Shown: positions 14,259 to 22,219 of the stretch, one piece after another
Position numbering within the stretch: position 1 is the first letter of the stretch
Layout of the letters: each line of letters starts with the position of its first letter
From: Nocardiopsis trehalosi NBRC 14201
Lineage (GTDB): Bacteria; Actinomycetota; Actinomycetes; Streptosporangiales; Streptosporangiaceae
DNA length: 38,683 nucleotides
Direction: 5' to 3'
Assembly (NCBI RefSeq): GCF_001552555.1
Contig: NZ_BCRK01000038.1
Coordinates: 1-38,683, forward strand
Notes under the pieces: generated by a model
The model's input: the letters and a program-made list of their open reading frames with translations, nothing else
The model's database searches: none
Told to the model about the DNA's origin: nothing
Program-made: the position numbers and the translations under genes

Positions 14259-15458
14259 ATGCGAGCGGGGACGTCGGGGCGGAGCGGAGCGATCGGGCCC
14301 GTCGCGCGGGTCGCGCGGGCGGTGGTCGGCGCGGTGCTGGGCGCGGTGACGGCGCTGCCCGCGGCGGCCCTGGTCGCGGCGTGCGCGGCCGCGCTGGTGG
14401 CGGCCCCGCTGCTGGTGCTGCGCCCGGTGCGGCGGGCGGCGGGGCGCGCCGCCGGGGGCGCGGCGCTGCGTCTCGCGGCCGTGGAGCGCGCCCGCATGGC
14501 GGCCTGCTACGGGGTGGAGACCGCGACCCGGTCGACGCCGCTGCGCGCGTTCGGCTACGTCGCCGCCCGCGCGCCGGTGGGCCTGCTGGGCGCGATGGTG
14601 CTGGCGGTGCCGCTGGTCGGCGGGTACCTGGCCGTGTCGCCGCTGGAGGCGCTGGACGGCAACGACGTGGCGATCGTCCCCGTCGGCCTGATGCTCGTCT
14701 ACGTCGGGGTGCAGGGCACGGTCGGGCTGGTGGGCGTGGAGCGGGCGCTGGCCCGCTGGGTGCTGGGACCGAGCCGGCAGGACCTGCTGGAGCAGCGGGT
14801 CGCCGAACTGACCGAGAGCCGCGCCGGCGTGGTCGAGGCGGTCGACGAGGAGCGGCGCCGCATCGAACGCGATCTGCACGACGGGGTCCAGCAGCGCCTG
14901 GTGGCGCTGGCCATGCTGCTGGGCCGGGCGCGGCGCGGCTCCGACCCCGAGCGCAGCGCCCGGCTGCTGCGCGACGCCCACGACGAGTCGCGGCTGGCGC
15001 TGGACGAGCTGCGCGAGGTGGCGTGGCGCGTCTACCCCGCGACCCTGGACGAGTTGGGCCTGCGGGCCGCCCTGGCCGGGCTCGCCGAACGGTGCCCGGT
15101 ACCGGTGGCGGTCGAATACGGGTTGTCGCGGCGGCCCGGCCGCAGCACGGAGACGGCGGTCTACTTCGCCGTGCGCGAGGCCGTGACCAACGCGGTGAAG
15201 CACTCCGGCGCCGAGCGCATCACGGTCGACCTGGCGGAGTCCCCGGACGGGCTCACCGTCCAGGTGACCGACGACGGCGCGGGCGGCGCCGATCCGGCCG
15301 GGACCGGCCTGTCGGGCATCGCGCGCCGCGTCGCCGCCCTCGACGGCGTCCTCTCCGTCACGAGCCCTCCGGGCGGCCCGACCGCGATCACGGTCACCCT
15401 GCCCGCCACCCGGCCCCGGGCGGCGGAGAGCGACACGCGGCGGCCGCTCCCCCACTGA
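14259..15458 (+). CDS. NarL-type sensor histidine kinase, orphan
   Basis: 399 residues. Hydrophobic segments at about 13-55 and 100-165 form the membrane part; the loop between 120 and 140 (AVSPLEALDGNDVAIV) is short. A coiled region leads to HisKA_3, with phospho-acceptor H207 in ERRRIERDLHDGVQQRLVAL. The HATPase has the N-box EAVTNAVKHSGA, then DDGAGG and GTGLSGIARRVAALDG as the G-boxes. It should phosphorylate a LuxR-type response regulator, but none lies next to it: the following gene is a convergent regulator. The ATG is preceded by GGAG at a workable distance. Confidence 0.9.
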   Translation: MRAGTSGRSGAIGPVARVARAVVGAVLGAVTALPAAALVAACAAALVAAPLLVLRPVRRAAGRAAGGAALRLAAVERARMAACYGVETATRSTPLRAFGYVAARAPVGLLGAMVLAVPLVGGYLAVSPLEALDGNDVAIVPVGLMLVYVGVQGTVGLVGVERALARWVLGPSRQDLLEQRVAELTESRAGVVEAVDEERRRIERDLHDGVQQRLVALAMLLGRARRGSDPERSARLLRDAHDESRLALDELREVAWRVYPATLDELGLRAALAGLAERCPVPVAVEYGLSRRPGRSTETAVYFAVREAVTNAVKHSGAERITVDLAESPDGLTVQVTDDGAGGADPAGTGLSGIARRVAALDGVLSVTSPPGGPTAITVTLPATRPRAAESDTRRPLPH

Positions 15459-15545
15459 GGGAGGCGCCGACGGAAGACCCCCGGTGAGGGGAGGCGACCA
15501 GCATCCCGCCCTCCGGCCGTCCCCGGGGGCCACGGTTCTTGGTGG

Positions 15546-16007
15546 TCACCGCCCCTGGGACTCGTGCCACCTCTCCATGAGGCGCGGGAGTTCGGCGCGG
15601 AGGAAGGCGAAGAAGCGGCGGGTCTCGTCGAAACGCGCGCCGGCCTCGGTGTCCGGGCCGAGGAGCCGGGCGCCCTCCTCCGACGCCTCCTGCCAGCGGG
15701 CGAGGTTGGCGTCGTTGCCGGTGACGGCCCGGAACCAGACGTCCTCGCGCACCCGGTAGTGGTCGCGCCGCTCGCCGGGCTCGCGCTCGCGGACCACCAG
15801 GCCGGACTGGAGGAGCGCCTTGACCCCGCCGGAGATCGCCGGCGCGCCGACGTGGAGCAGTTCGGACAGCTCCGCCGCGGTGCGGCGGCCGTCCTCCGAC
15901 GCCATGAGGCAGGAGAACACGCGCGACATCATGCGCGGCCACCCCGACTGGGTGAGCGCCTCGGCGTACCGCTCGATGAAGGCGGCGATCTCCTCGTCCG
16001 TCGACAT
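15546..16007 (-). CDS. GbsR/MarR-type winged-helix regulator
   Basis: 153 residues. The order EIAAFIERYAEALTQSGWPR, MMSRVFSCLMASEDGRRTAA, ELSELLHVGAPAISGGVKAL and REREPGERRDHYRV fits the GbsR-like subgroup of MarR proteins, which often sit beside ABC exporters in actinomycetes. The ATG is preferred over a TTG three codons upstream; neither has a strong ribosome site. It is divergent from the ABC exporter genes with 47 bp between the starts, and a repeat of TTCAYGAA lies there. Repression of the exporter until a ligand binds is the likely role. Confidence 0.85.
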   Translation of the reverse strand: MSTDEEIAAFIERYAEALTQSGWPRMMSRVFSCLMASEDGRRTAAELSELLHVGAPAISGGVKALLQSGLVVREREPGERRDHYRVREDVWFRAVTGNDANLARWQEASEEGARLLGPDTEAGARFDETRRFFAFLRAELPRLMERWHESQGR

Positions 16008-16018
16008 GATTTCCAACT

Positions 16019-16035
16019 TTCACGAAATTCATGAA
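16019..16035. promoter_or_regulatory. candidate operator between GbsR-type regulator and exporter
   Basis: TTCACGAA (16019-16026) and TTCATGAA (16028-16035) are two near-palindromic 8-mers 9 bp apart, in the only AT-rich patch of the gap, where the -35 of the exporter promoter would be. Confidence 0.55.
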
Positions 16036-16042
16036 CTAGGTG

Positions 16043-16048
16043 TACGTT
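16043..16048 (+). promoter_or_regulatory. -10 element TACGTT, probable leaderless promoter
   Basis: It lies 6 nt before the GTG at 16055. This spacing, seen at several other genes here, helps choose that GTG over the earlier in-frame GTG at 16040. Confidence 0.5.
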
Positions 16049-16054
16049 GTGCCG

Positions 16055-17014
16055 GTGAGCAACGTTATCTCGATATCGGGACTCCGGAAGTCCTTCGGGC
16101 GCACGCAGGCCCTCGACGGGCTGGACCTGCGGGTCCGCCGCGGCGAGGTGCACGGCTTCCTCGGGCCCAATGGGGCGGGCAAGTCGACCACGATCCGGGT
16201 CCTCCTCGGACTGCTGAAGGCCGACGGCGGCCGCGCCGACGTCCTCGGGTACGACCCCTGGCACCGCGCCGCCGAGCTGCACCGGCACCTGGCCTACGTG
16301 CCCGGCGACGTCGCGCTGTGGCCGAACCTGACCGGCGGCGAGATCATCGACGTCCTCGGCCGCTTCCGGGGCGGGTTCGACCCCCGCCGCCGCGACGCGC
16401 TGATCGAGCGGTTCGAACTGGACCCGCGCAAGAAGGCCCGCACCTACTCCAAGGGCAACCGGCAGAAGGTCGGCCTGATCGCCGCCCTGGCGGCCGACGC
16501 CGAACTCCTCATCCTGGACGAGCCGACGTCGGGCCTGGACCCGCTGATGGAGGCCGTGTTCAAGGAGTCGGTCGCCGAGGCCCGCCGGGAGGGGCGGTCG
16601 GTGCTGCTGTCCAGCCACGTGCTGTCCGAGGTCGAGGAGCTGTGCGACCGGGTCAGCATCATCCGCTCCGGGCGGATCGTCGAGTCCGGCACCCTCGCCG
16701 AACTGCGGCACCTGACGGCGACCTCCGTCACGGCGACCCTCGCGACGGTCCCCCCGGACCTCGCCGGCCTCCCGGGCGTCTCCTCGGTCGAGGTCGACGG
16801 GCACCGGGTCCGCCTCCGGGTCGACGCGTTCGACGCCGTCCTCGGCGCGCTCGAACGCGCCGGCGTCCGATCGCTGACCGTCGCGCCGCCCACCCTGGAG
16901 GAGCTGTTCCTGCGCTTCTACGGCGCGCACCCCGAGGACGCCGGCGCCCCCGCGCCGGCCCCCGAGGGCCCGGACGCCCCCGGGACCCCCGCTCCGACCC
17001 GGAACGGACGCTGA
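16055..17014 (+). CDS. ABC transporter ATP-binding protein
   Basis: 319 residues. Walker [10 protein letters not shown] is at 37-45, the signature at 131-137 is YSKGNRQ in place of LSGGQ (usual in this exporter group), Walker [11 protein letters not shown] begins at 151, and the H-loop His is at 188 ([15 protein letters not shown]). An accessory domain follows (about 215-300), then a Pro/Ala-rich tail. It powers the permease encoded 2 nt downstream. ATPases of this group pair with large two-halved permeases once named exporters of polyketide antibiotics; the cargo here is unknown. The divergent GbsR-type gene probably controls it. Confidence 0.93.
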   Translation: MSNVISISGLRKSFGRTQALDGLDLRVRRGEVHGFLGPNGAGKSTTIRVLLGLLKADGGRADVLGYDPWHRAAELHRHLAYVPGDVALWPNLTGGEIIDVLGRFRGGFDPRRRDALIERFELDPRKKARTYSKGNRQKVGLIAALAADAELLILDEPTSGLDPLMEAVFKESVAEARREGRSVLLSSHVLSEVEELCDRVSIIRSGRIVESGTLAELRHLTATSVTATLATVPPDLAGLPGVSSVEVDGHRVRLRVDAFDAVLGALERAGVRSLTVAPPTLEELFLRFYGAHPEDAGAPAPAPEGPDAPGTPAPTRNGR

Positions 17015-17016
17015 CC

Positions 17017-18591
17017 ATGGACGCCCTCACCGGCCTCGGGCCGTTCCTGCGCCTCGTCCTGCGCCGCGACCGCGTCCGCCTCACCCTCTGGTTCGGGCTG
17101 GCCGCGCTCCTCATCATCGGCATCGCCGCGTCGATCGGCGCGGTCGTCCCCACGGACGAGGCGCGGGCCGCGTACGCCGAGGAGACCAACCGCTCCCCGG
17201 CCGAGGTCTTCATGATCGGACGCATCAACAGCGCCACCGTGGCGGGGATCGCGGTGTGGCGGGTGCAGGGGCTGGCCGCGCTGCTGCTCGGGCTCGCGGG
17301 CGCCTTCACCGTGATCCGGCACACCAGGACCGCCGTGGAGGACGGCTACCGCGAACTCCTGGGGGCCGCGGCCCTGGGCCGCCTCACCCCCCTCGCCGCG
17401 TCCGTGGCCACCGCGCTCGGCGCCACCCTCGCCACGACGGCCGCCGTCACCGCCGGGTACGCGGCGCTGGGCTTCCCGGCCACGGGGTCGGTGCTCGCCG
17501 GAGCGCAGTTCTTCGCCGCCGGCGCCTTCATGACCGGCGTGGGCGCCGTCGCCGCGATGGCCGCGGCGACCTCGCGCGGCGCGGTGGGCCTGGCCGTCGG
17601 CGTCCTGGCGGTCCTGTACGCCGTGCGCGGGACGGCGGACGCGGCGGGCCTGCCGGCGCTGCACCGCGCCTCCCCCTACGGCTGGCTGCGGTCCGTCCAG
17701 CCCTTCGCCGCCGACGACGGCCGGCCGGTGCTCCTCGTCCTCGCGCTCACCGCCGCCCTCCTGGGCGCCGCCGCGCTGCTGGGGACGCGCGACGTGGGCG
17801 GCGGCCTGCTCCCCGAGCGCGACGGCCGGCCCGGCGCGGGCCGGTGGCCGCGCGGACCGGTCGGCCTGGCGTTCCGGTTGAACGCGGGCACGCTGGCCGC
17901 CTGGGTGGCCGCGATGGGGGTCTTCGGGGCGCTGGTCGCGGCGGTCGCCGGCAGCGCCGCCCGGCAGCTCGCCGGCGGCGGCGCGCTCAGCGGGCTGGTG
18001 TCCGGACCCGACCCGGAGCCGGCGTTCATCGCCTTCGTCGCCTACGTCTTCGCGCAGGTCACCACGGTCTACGGCATCCACACGGTCGTCGGGCTGCGGG
18101 GCGACGAGACCGGGGGCCGGGCCGAGAACGTGCTCGCCGCGCCGGTCTCCCGGCTCCGCTGGGCCGGCGGCGCGCTGGTGGTGGCCCTCACCGGCACCGC
18201 GCTCATCCAACTCGCCTTCGGGGCCGGGCTCGGCGTGGTCCGCGCCGCGGCGACGGGTGAGGCCGGGCAGCTCGCGGCCATGGCGGCCGCCGCCCTCGTC
18301 CGGCTGCCGGCGGTCTGGCTGCTCGTCGCGGTCGCCGCCCTGCTCTACGGCGCGGTCCCGCGGATCGCCGGCGCGGCCGCCTTCACCGTCCTCGGCTTCC
18401 TGTTCCTGCTCGAACTCCTGGTGGAACTGGGGTTCGTCGGCAGCGGGGTGCTCGCGCTCTCGCCCTACGCCCGGGTGCCCCAGCTCCCGGTCGGCCCGGC
18501 CGACCCGGTCCCCGGACTCGTGCTCACCGGGATCGCCGCGGCGCTGATCGCGGCGGGGGCGCTGCTGCTCCGCCGCCGCGACCTGCGCTGA
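17017..18591 (+). CDS. ABC-2 exporter permease (polyketide-antibiotic-exporter type)
   Basis: 524 residues with about twelve membrane helices in two ABC-2-like halves (roughly 1-270 and 285-524). Each half begins with a helix pair and a cytoplasmic segment. In the first, VIRHTRTAVEDGYRELLGAA fits the coupling region; in the second, LRGDETGGRAENVLAAPVSR is the matching segment. This internal duplication is typical of actinobacterial exporters of this group. The ATG is 2 nt after the ATPase stop, so the two are co-translated. A perfect 16-bp-stem terminator begins 4 nt after the stop. Confidence 0.92.
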   Translation: MDALTGLGPFLRLVLRRDRVRLTLWFGLAALLIIGIAASIGAVVPTDEARAAYAEETNRSPAEVFMIGRINSATVAGIAVWRVQGLAALLLGLAGAFTVIRHTRTAVEDGYRELLGAAALGRLTPLAASVATALGATLATTAAVTAGYAALGFPATGSVLAGAQFFAAGAFMTGVGAVAAMAAATSRGAVGLAVGVLAVLYAVRGTADAAGLPALHRASPYGWLRSVQPFAADDGRPVLLVLALTAALLGAAALLGTRDVGGGLLPERDGRPGAGRWPRGPVGLAFRLNAGTLAAWVAAMGVFGALVAAVAGSAARQLAGGGALSGLVSGPDPEPAFIAFVAYVFAQVTTVYGIHTVVGLRGDETGGRAENVLAAPVSRLRWAGGALVVALTGTALIQLAFGAGLGVVRAAATGEAGQLAAMAAAALVRLPAVWLLVAVAALLYGAVPRIAGAAAFTVLGFLFLLELLVELGFVGSGVLALSPYARVPQLPVGPADPVPGLVLTGIAAALIAAGALLLRRRDLR

Positions 18592-18594
18592 GCC

Positions 18595-18629
18595 GCGCCG
18601 CCGCCCGGACGGCGTCCGGGCGGCGGCGC
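18595..18629. terminator. bidirectional terminator, 16-bp perfect stem
   Basis: Arms 18595-18610 and 18614-18629 are exact reverse complements with a 3-nt loop (GGC). It fills the 43-bp gap between the exporter permease and gvpK, which converge, and so ends the gas vesicle operon on the minus strand. Confidence 0.85.
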
Positions 18630-18634
18630 GCCGG

Positions 18635-19219
18635 TCAGTCGCCGGAGGCGGGCAGGAGGGAGCCGAGGGGGCCGAGGTCGAGGTTGAGGTCGGCGGCCGA
18701 CAGGCCGTAGCGCTCGCGCAGCTCGGTCATGCGCTCCTCCAGCAGCATCAGCGTCATGCCGATGCGCTCCTCCTGGTCCTCGCTGAGGTCGCCCTGGTCG
18801 ACGCGGCGCAGGGCCTGGCGCTCCATGAGCTGGCGGACCAGCTCGACCACGGTGAGGATGAGCTTGATCAGGTCCCGCTCGACCGTGTCGGGCTCGGTGG
18901 CGATGCGTCGCCGCAGCGACGCGGCGCCGCCCTCCTCCTCGGACGGCGCGGGGGCGGCGCCCTCCGCCGTACGGTCGAGGGCGCTCTGGAGTTCGCCGAG
19001 GATGTCGCGTTCGACCCGCCCCTCGACCCGGTACGGTCCGTCGCCGGGGTCGTGGACGGTGACGCGGGCCCCGCCCCGGCCCGCCTCCGCACGGGCCGCC
19101 GCCTCCTCCTCACGGCGCGCCGCCTCCTGTGGGCCGTGGACGGTGCCGGTGACAACGGGCGCCGGCCCGCCGGTGCCGCCGCGGTCGTCGGCGGCCCCCC
19201 TCGTCGGCTCGTCGGGCAT
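18635..19219 (-). CDS. gvpK: gas vesicle protein GvpK
   Basis: 194 residues. The GvpK domain is at about 107-184: EPDTVERDLIKLILTVVELV, RQLMERQALRRVDQGDL and EERIGMTLMLLEERMTELRE. GvpK is a conserved accessory or minor protein needed for vesicle assembly. About 100 residues precede the domain and are charged and low-complexity (an Arg/Glu/Ala run near 33-48, then a GRVERDILGELQ segment), so the protein is longer than the usual 90-160. The ATG is chosen for GGAAGGAG about 7 nt upstream; 35 bp separate it from gvpS. It is the last gene of the operon. Confidence 0.92.
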   Translation of the reverse strand: MPDEPTRGAADDRGGTGGPAPVVTGTVHGPQEAARREEEAAARAEAGRGGARVTVHDPGDGPYRVEGRVERDILGELQSALDRTAEGAAPAPSEEEGGAASLRRRIATEPDTVERDLIKLILTVVELVRQLMERQALRRVDQGDLSEDQEERIGMTLMLLEERMTELRERYGLSAADLNLDLGPLGSLLPASGD

Positions 19220-19254
19220 CGCGTCGCTCCTTCCGTGCTGCGGGGCCGGCCGGC

Positions 19255-19614
19255 TCAGGTGCGGATCCAGCCGGCCAGCGGGTGCCCGTGCTCCCACGGG
19301 GAGGGCACCTTCTCGTTGACCGACGACACCAGGGCGCGCAGCGACACGCGCACCAGGTCGACGTCGGCGATGGAGATGGTCAGGTCGCCGCTGACCACGA
19401 CGCCCTTGGCGAGGACCCGGTCGAGCAGGTCCACCAGGGAGATGTCGCGGTTGGCCAGCGGGTGGTCCTCGTCCAGCATCCGGGCCAGCGAGTGGCTGCC
19501 CTCGGGGAACCCGGTGAAGCCCCCCTCGGGCTCGGGGAACCCCGACCCCTCACCGCCGCGCACCGGCGCGCGGGCCGGTGCCGGGCCCCGGCCGTCCGGG
19601 TCCTGCGGGCTCAC
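19255..19614 (-). CDS. gvpS: GvpA-fold minor gas vesicle protein (GvpS)
   Basis: 119 residues. A Pro/Gly-rich N-terminal segment of about 50 residues precedes the GvpA-like fold (about 55-103): ISLVDLLDRVLAKGVVVSGD then LTISIADVDLVRVSLRALVS. The C-terminus PWEHGHPLAGWIRT matches the end of the GvpJ/S group. By position (between gvpL and gvpK) it corresponds to GvpS of the streptomycete cluster. It is probably a minor shell or nucleation component. The GTG overlaps the gvpL stop (GTGA). Confidence 0.88.
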   Translation of the reverse strand: MSPQDPDGRGPAPARAPVRGGEGSGFPEPEGGFTGFPEGSHSLARMLDEDHPLANRDISLVDLLDRVLAKGVVVSGDLTISIADVDLVRVSLRALVSSVNEKVPSPWEHGHPLAGWIRT

Positions 19615-20414
19615 GCGGGCACCTCCCCGGCGTCGATGGACGCGAACGAGTAGGGCGCCCACGGCCCCGACACCTCGACCCGGGTGCCCTCGGGGGCATC
19701 GGCGCGCAACCGCTCGGCGGCGCGCAGGAAGCTGTCGGCGTGCTCGGCGGGCACCAGGTAGGCGGCGTTGAGCACGTTCTCCCCGGCGGCCCCCGACAGC
19801 GAGGCGTCCTGCGGCCGGTGCTGCTCGCGGGCGTCGGCGAACTCGCACAGGGCCGCGTCGACCCGGTCGCACAGGTCGGCGGCGGTGCGCCAGGTGTCGT
19901 CGCGGCGGTCGCGCTGCTCGCGGCGGCGGCGCAGGTACGCCTTGCCGGGGCTCTCCCCGGGGGCGGCCGGTGCGGCGGGGGCATCGGCGGGCGCCGTGCC
20001 GCGGGTGGAGGGGTCGGCGTAAACCTTGACGCCGAACTCCAGCCGGCCGGTCAGCCGGCGCAGGGCCGCGTCGAAGGTGTCGTGCCCCTCGCGCAGGACC
20101 TCGCGGACGCGGTCGTCGCCGTGGTAGACGGTGGCCAGCCGCAGCGGGGCGACGACGGCGTGCTGGGCGACCGCGTCGATCACCGCGTTGTGCGCGCGGG
20201 CGACGCCCTCCAGCCAGCGCAGGTCCTCCAGGTTGGCCTTCAGGGCCTCCTCGTCGAACTCGTGCAGCGGGACGGTGCTCACCACGGCGGCGAGGTCGGC
20301 CACCACCACCGTGTGCACCGGGTACCCGCCGACCCCCTCCAGCCCGGCCAGGGGCGCGGGGTCGAAGGGGCGCGCCACCGCGTAGACGTAGCCGGCGCGC
20401 GGCTCCTCACTCAT
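19611..20414 (-). CDS. gvpL: gas vesicle protein GvpL (GvpF/L family)
   Basis: 267 residues of the GvpF/L family. The N-terminal domain begins AGYVYAVARPFDPAPLAGLE, with VVADLAAVVSTVPL after it; the C-terminal half has NAAYLVPAEHADSFL and ends SGPWAPYSFASIDAG, the family's usual GPWPPYSF-type end. A Pro/Ala linker of about 20 residues (near 150-170) separates them. GvpF/L proteins bind GvpA and act in early assembly (known from haloarchaea). The ATG overlaps the gvpJ stop (ATGA) and the gene's own stop overlaps gvpS. Confidence 0.92.
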   Translation of the reverse strand: MSEEPRAGYVYAVARPFDPAPLAGLEGVGGYPVHTVVVADLAAVVSTVPLHEFDEEALKANLEDLRWLEGVARAHNAVIDAVAQHAVVAPLRLATVYHGDDRVREVLREGHDTFDAALRRLTGRLEFGVKVYADPSTRGTAPADAPAAPAAPGESPGKAYLRRRREQRDRRDDTWRTAADLCDRVDAALCEFADAREQHRPQDASLSGAAGENVLNAAYLVPAEHADSFLRAAERLRADAPEGTRVEVSGPWAPYSFASIDAGEVPA

Positions 20415-20881
20415 CGGTCCTCCCGTCCGTCGCCGTCGCGGCCGTCGCCGCCGTCCTCGTCGCCGTCCCGGCGGGCCGGGGCGCGCTCGCCGCCGCCCGC
20501 CGCCGCGTCGGCGACCGGGTCGGCGGCGCCGGTGCCCTGCTCCAGCGCGGCGTGCTCCTCCAGGGCGGCGATGCGCTCGCGCAGCTGCCGGTTCTCCTCG
20601 GCCAGCTCCTCGTCGCCGCGGGCCATGGCCGAGGACGACAGGGCGGGGTCGTGCTCCCACCAGTCGATGCCCATCTCCTTGGCCTTGTCGACGGAGGCGA
20701 CGAGCAGCCGCAGCTTGATGGTCAGCAGCTCGATGTCGAGGAGGTTGATCTTGATGTCCCCGGCGATGACGACGCCCTTGTCGAGCACGCGCTCCAGCAC
20801 GTCGGCCAGGTTGGCCGAGGACGATCCGCCCGACGAGCGCACCTGCCGGGGCTCCCCCCGCCATGGTGTCGGTTCGGTCAT
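20411..20881 (-). CDS. gvpJ: GvpA-fold minor gas vesicle protein (GvpJ)
   Basis: 156 residues. The GvpA-like fold is at about 22-70: SANLADVLERVLDKGVVIAG, DIKINLLDIELLTIKLRLLV. KAKEMGIDWWEHDPALS after it is the GvpJ/S hallmark. A Glu/Leu-rich helix (about 88-110) and an acidic Gly/Asp/Arg tail end the protein. Shell incorporation at the tips, or a nucleation role, is assumed from the family. The ATG has GAGGAGGAGG upstream, the strongest ribosome site in the operon, and lies just past the hairpin at 20923-20955, so its translation is probably initiated independently of gvpZ. Confidence 0.9.
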   Translation of the reverse strand: MTEPTPWRGEPRQVRSSGGSSSANLADVLERVLDKGVVIAGDIKINLLDIELLTIKLRLLVASVDKAKEMGIDWWEHDPALSSSAMARGDEELAEENRQLRERIAALEEHAALEQGTGAADPVADAAAGGGERAPARRDGDEDGGDGRDGDGREDR

Positions 20882-20922
20882 GTCCGCCTCCTCCTCATGT
20901 CCGGCGCCGTGCCCGGGGCCGG

Positions 20923-20955
20923 GCGGCCCGCCGCGCGGTGCGCGCGGCGGGCCGC
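20923..20955 (-). other. 15-bp perfect hairpin inside the gvp operon
   Basis: GCGGCCCGCCGCGCG (20923-20937) pairs exactly with 20941-20955; the loop is GTG. It lies 10 nt after the gvpZ stop and about 40 nt before the gvpJ start. It may partly terminate transcription or protect the 3' end of the upstream mRNA, so separating the dose of gvpOAFGYZ from gvpJLSK. Confidence 0.7.
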
Positions 20956-20965
20956 GGCGCGCGGG

Positions 20966-22219
20966 TCAACGGCGCTGCTCCGCGGGTTCGTCCTCGACGG
21001 GCTCGTCGTCGTACTCCTCGTCCTCGACGTCGTCCTCGTCGGGCTCCTCCTCGACGGCCTCGTCGTCGACGGCCTCGTCCTCCGGCTCGTCGTCCACGAA
21101 CTCGTCGGCGTCCTCGACGTCCTCAAGGTCCTCGTCGTCCTCGTCGGCGGGCGGCTCGTCCCGGTCGACGTCCTCCTCCTCGTCCACCGGCCCGCCCTCG
21201 GCGTCCGCGTCCTCGTCGGCCGCGTCGACCTCGTCGGCCTCGTCGGCCTCGCCGGTCTCGTCGGCGTCGGCGAGTCCGGCCAGTTCGGCGCGCTCGTCGT
21301 CGTCCAGTGCGGCGAGTTCGGCGCGCTCGTCCTCGGCCAACTCCTCCAGCTCGGCCCACTGCTCGTCGGTGAGGCCGGCCTCCTCCAGCGCCAGGGCGTC
21401 GTCGTGGCTCAGGACGACGCCGCCCTCGCGGATCTCGCCGCGCCAGCCGTCCAGCTCGGCCGCGTCGGCCCGGGCCATCATCATGACCTGGCGGCGGTAG
21501 TGCTTGAGGTCGAGGCGGAGGCGGCGGCCCTGGGCGCGCCAGATGTTGCCGGTCCGCTCGAACAGCCCCTTGGGGTAGTACTCCACGACCAGCAGCACGC
21601 GGGTCAGGTTCTCACCCAGCGGGTGGAAGGTGACGACGCCCTTCATGGTGCCCTTGGCGGCCTCGGTGGTCCAGGCGATGCGCTCGTCCTGCACCTGCTC
21701 GGTGACGCTCGCCTTCCAGCTCCGCGTCGACCACCACACCTTGGCCCGCCAGTTCGACCCGGTGTCGTCGGTCTTCTCGACGCTCTGCACGCCCTTGGTG
21801 AAGCTGCCGAAGTCGGGGAAGCGGGTCCACTGGTTGTAGGCGACGCGCACGGGGACGCCGACGTCGATGTCCTCCACGATGTTGATGGCCTTGGGCCCGC
21901 TGCCGCCGCTGCCGCCGGACAGCCGGCCGAAGAGGCCCTTCGCCTTGTGCTTGACGCCGGACAGCCCGGCCGAGGCGACCGCCCCGGCGGGGTTCTTGCC
22001 CTGGGCGATCTTCTTGCCGCTCTCCAGCAGCACACCGCCGTGCCCGCCGCCCGCCATGCGCTCGACCGCGCCGCCGAGCCTCCCGGCGGCGCCGGTGACG
22101 AGGCTGCCGGCCTTGGCGGACAGGTAGCCCCCGACGGCGTCGGCGAGCCGGGACGTGCCCTCGTTGCGGTCGGCCGCCTCGCGCAGCCGCGCGAGGGGGC
22201 CGGCGGAGGAGTCAGCCAC
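20966..22219 (-). CDS. gvpZ: GvpZ: SRPBCC-domain gas vesicle protein with acidic tail
   Basis: 417 residues. Residues 1-110 are low-complexity Ala/Gly/Ser with basic patches. An SRPBCC (polyketide cyclase/START-like) domain follows at about 112-250: INIVEDIDVGVPVRVAYNQW, then RFPDFGSFTKGVQSVEK. Residues 255-315 are helical and Glu-rich. The tail 321-414 holds 59 Asp/Glu in 94 residues and ends EQRR. By position it is the GvpZ of the streptomycete order. Its function is unknown; ligand binding by the SRPBCC pocket is only family inference. The GTG overlaps the gvpY stop by 8 nt. The GAC/GAG-rich tail explains the long Ser-rich frame on the other strand. Confidence 0.87.
   Translation of the reverse strand: MADSSAGPLARLREAADRNEGTSRLADAVGGYLSAKAGSLVTGAAGRLGGAVERMAGGGHGGVLLESGKKIAQGKNPAGAVASAGLSGVKHKAKGLFGRLSGGSGGSGPKAINIVEDIDVGVPVRVAYNQWTRFPDFGSFTKGVQSVEKTDDTGSNWRAKVWWSTRSWKASVTEQVQDERIAWTTEAAKGTMKGVVTFHPLGENLTRVLLVVEYYPKGLFERTGNIWRAQGRRLRLDLKHYRRQVMMMARADAAELDGWRGEIREGGVVLSHDDALALEEAGLTDEQWAELEELAEDERAELAALDDDERAELAGLADADETGEADEADEVDAADEDADAEGGPVDEEEDVDRDEPPADEDDEDLEDVEDADEFVDDEPEDEAVDDEAVEEEPDEDDVEDEEYDDEPVEDEPAEQRR

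Noticed and set aside
13137-15533. Long minus-strand frame opposite TetR and the sensor kinase
   Set aside because: No domain is recognisable; both genes on the plus strand have clear motifs.
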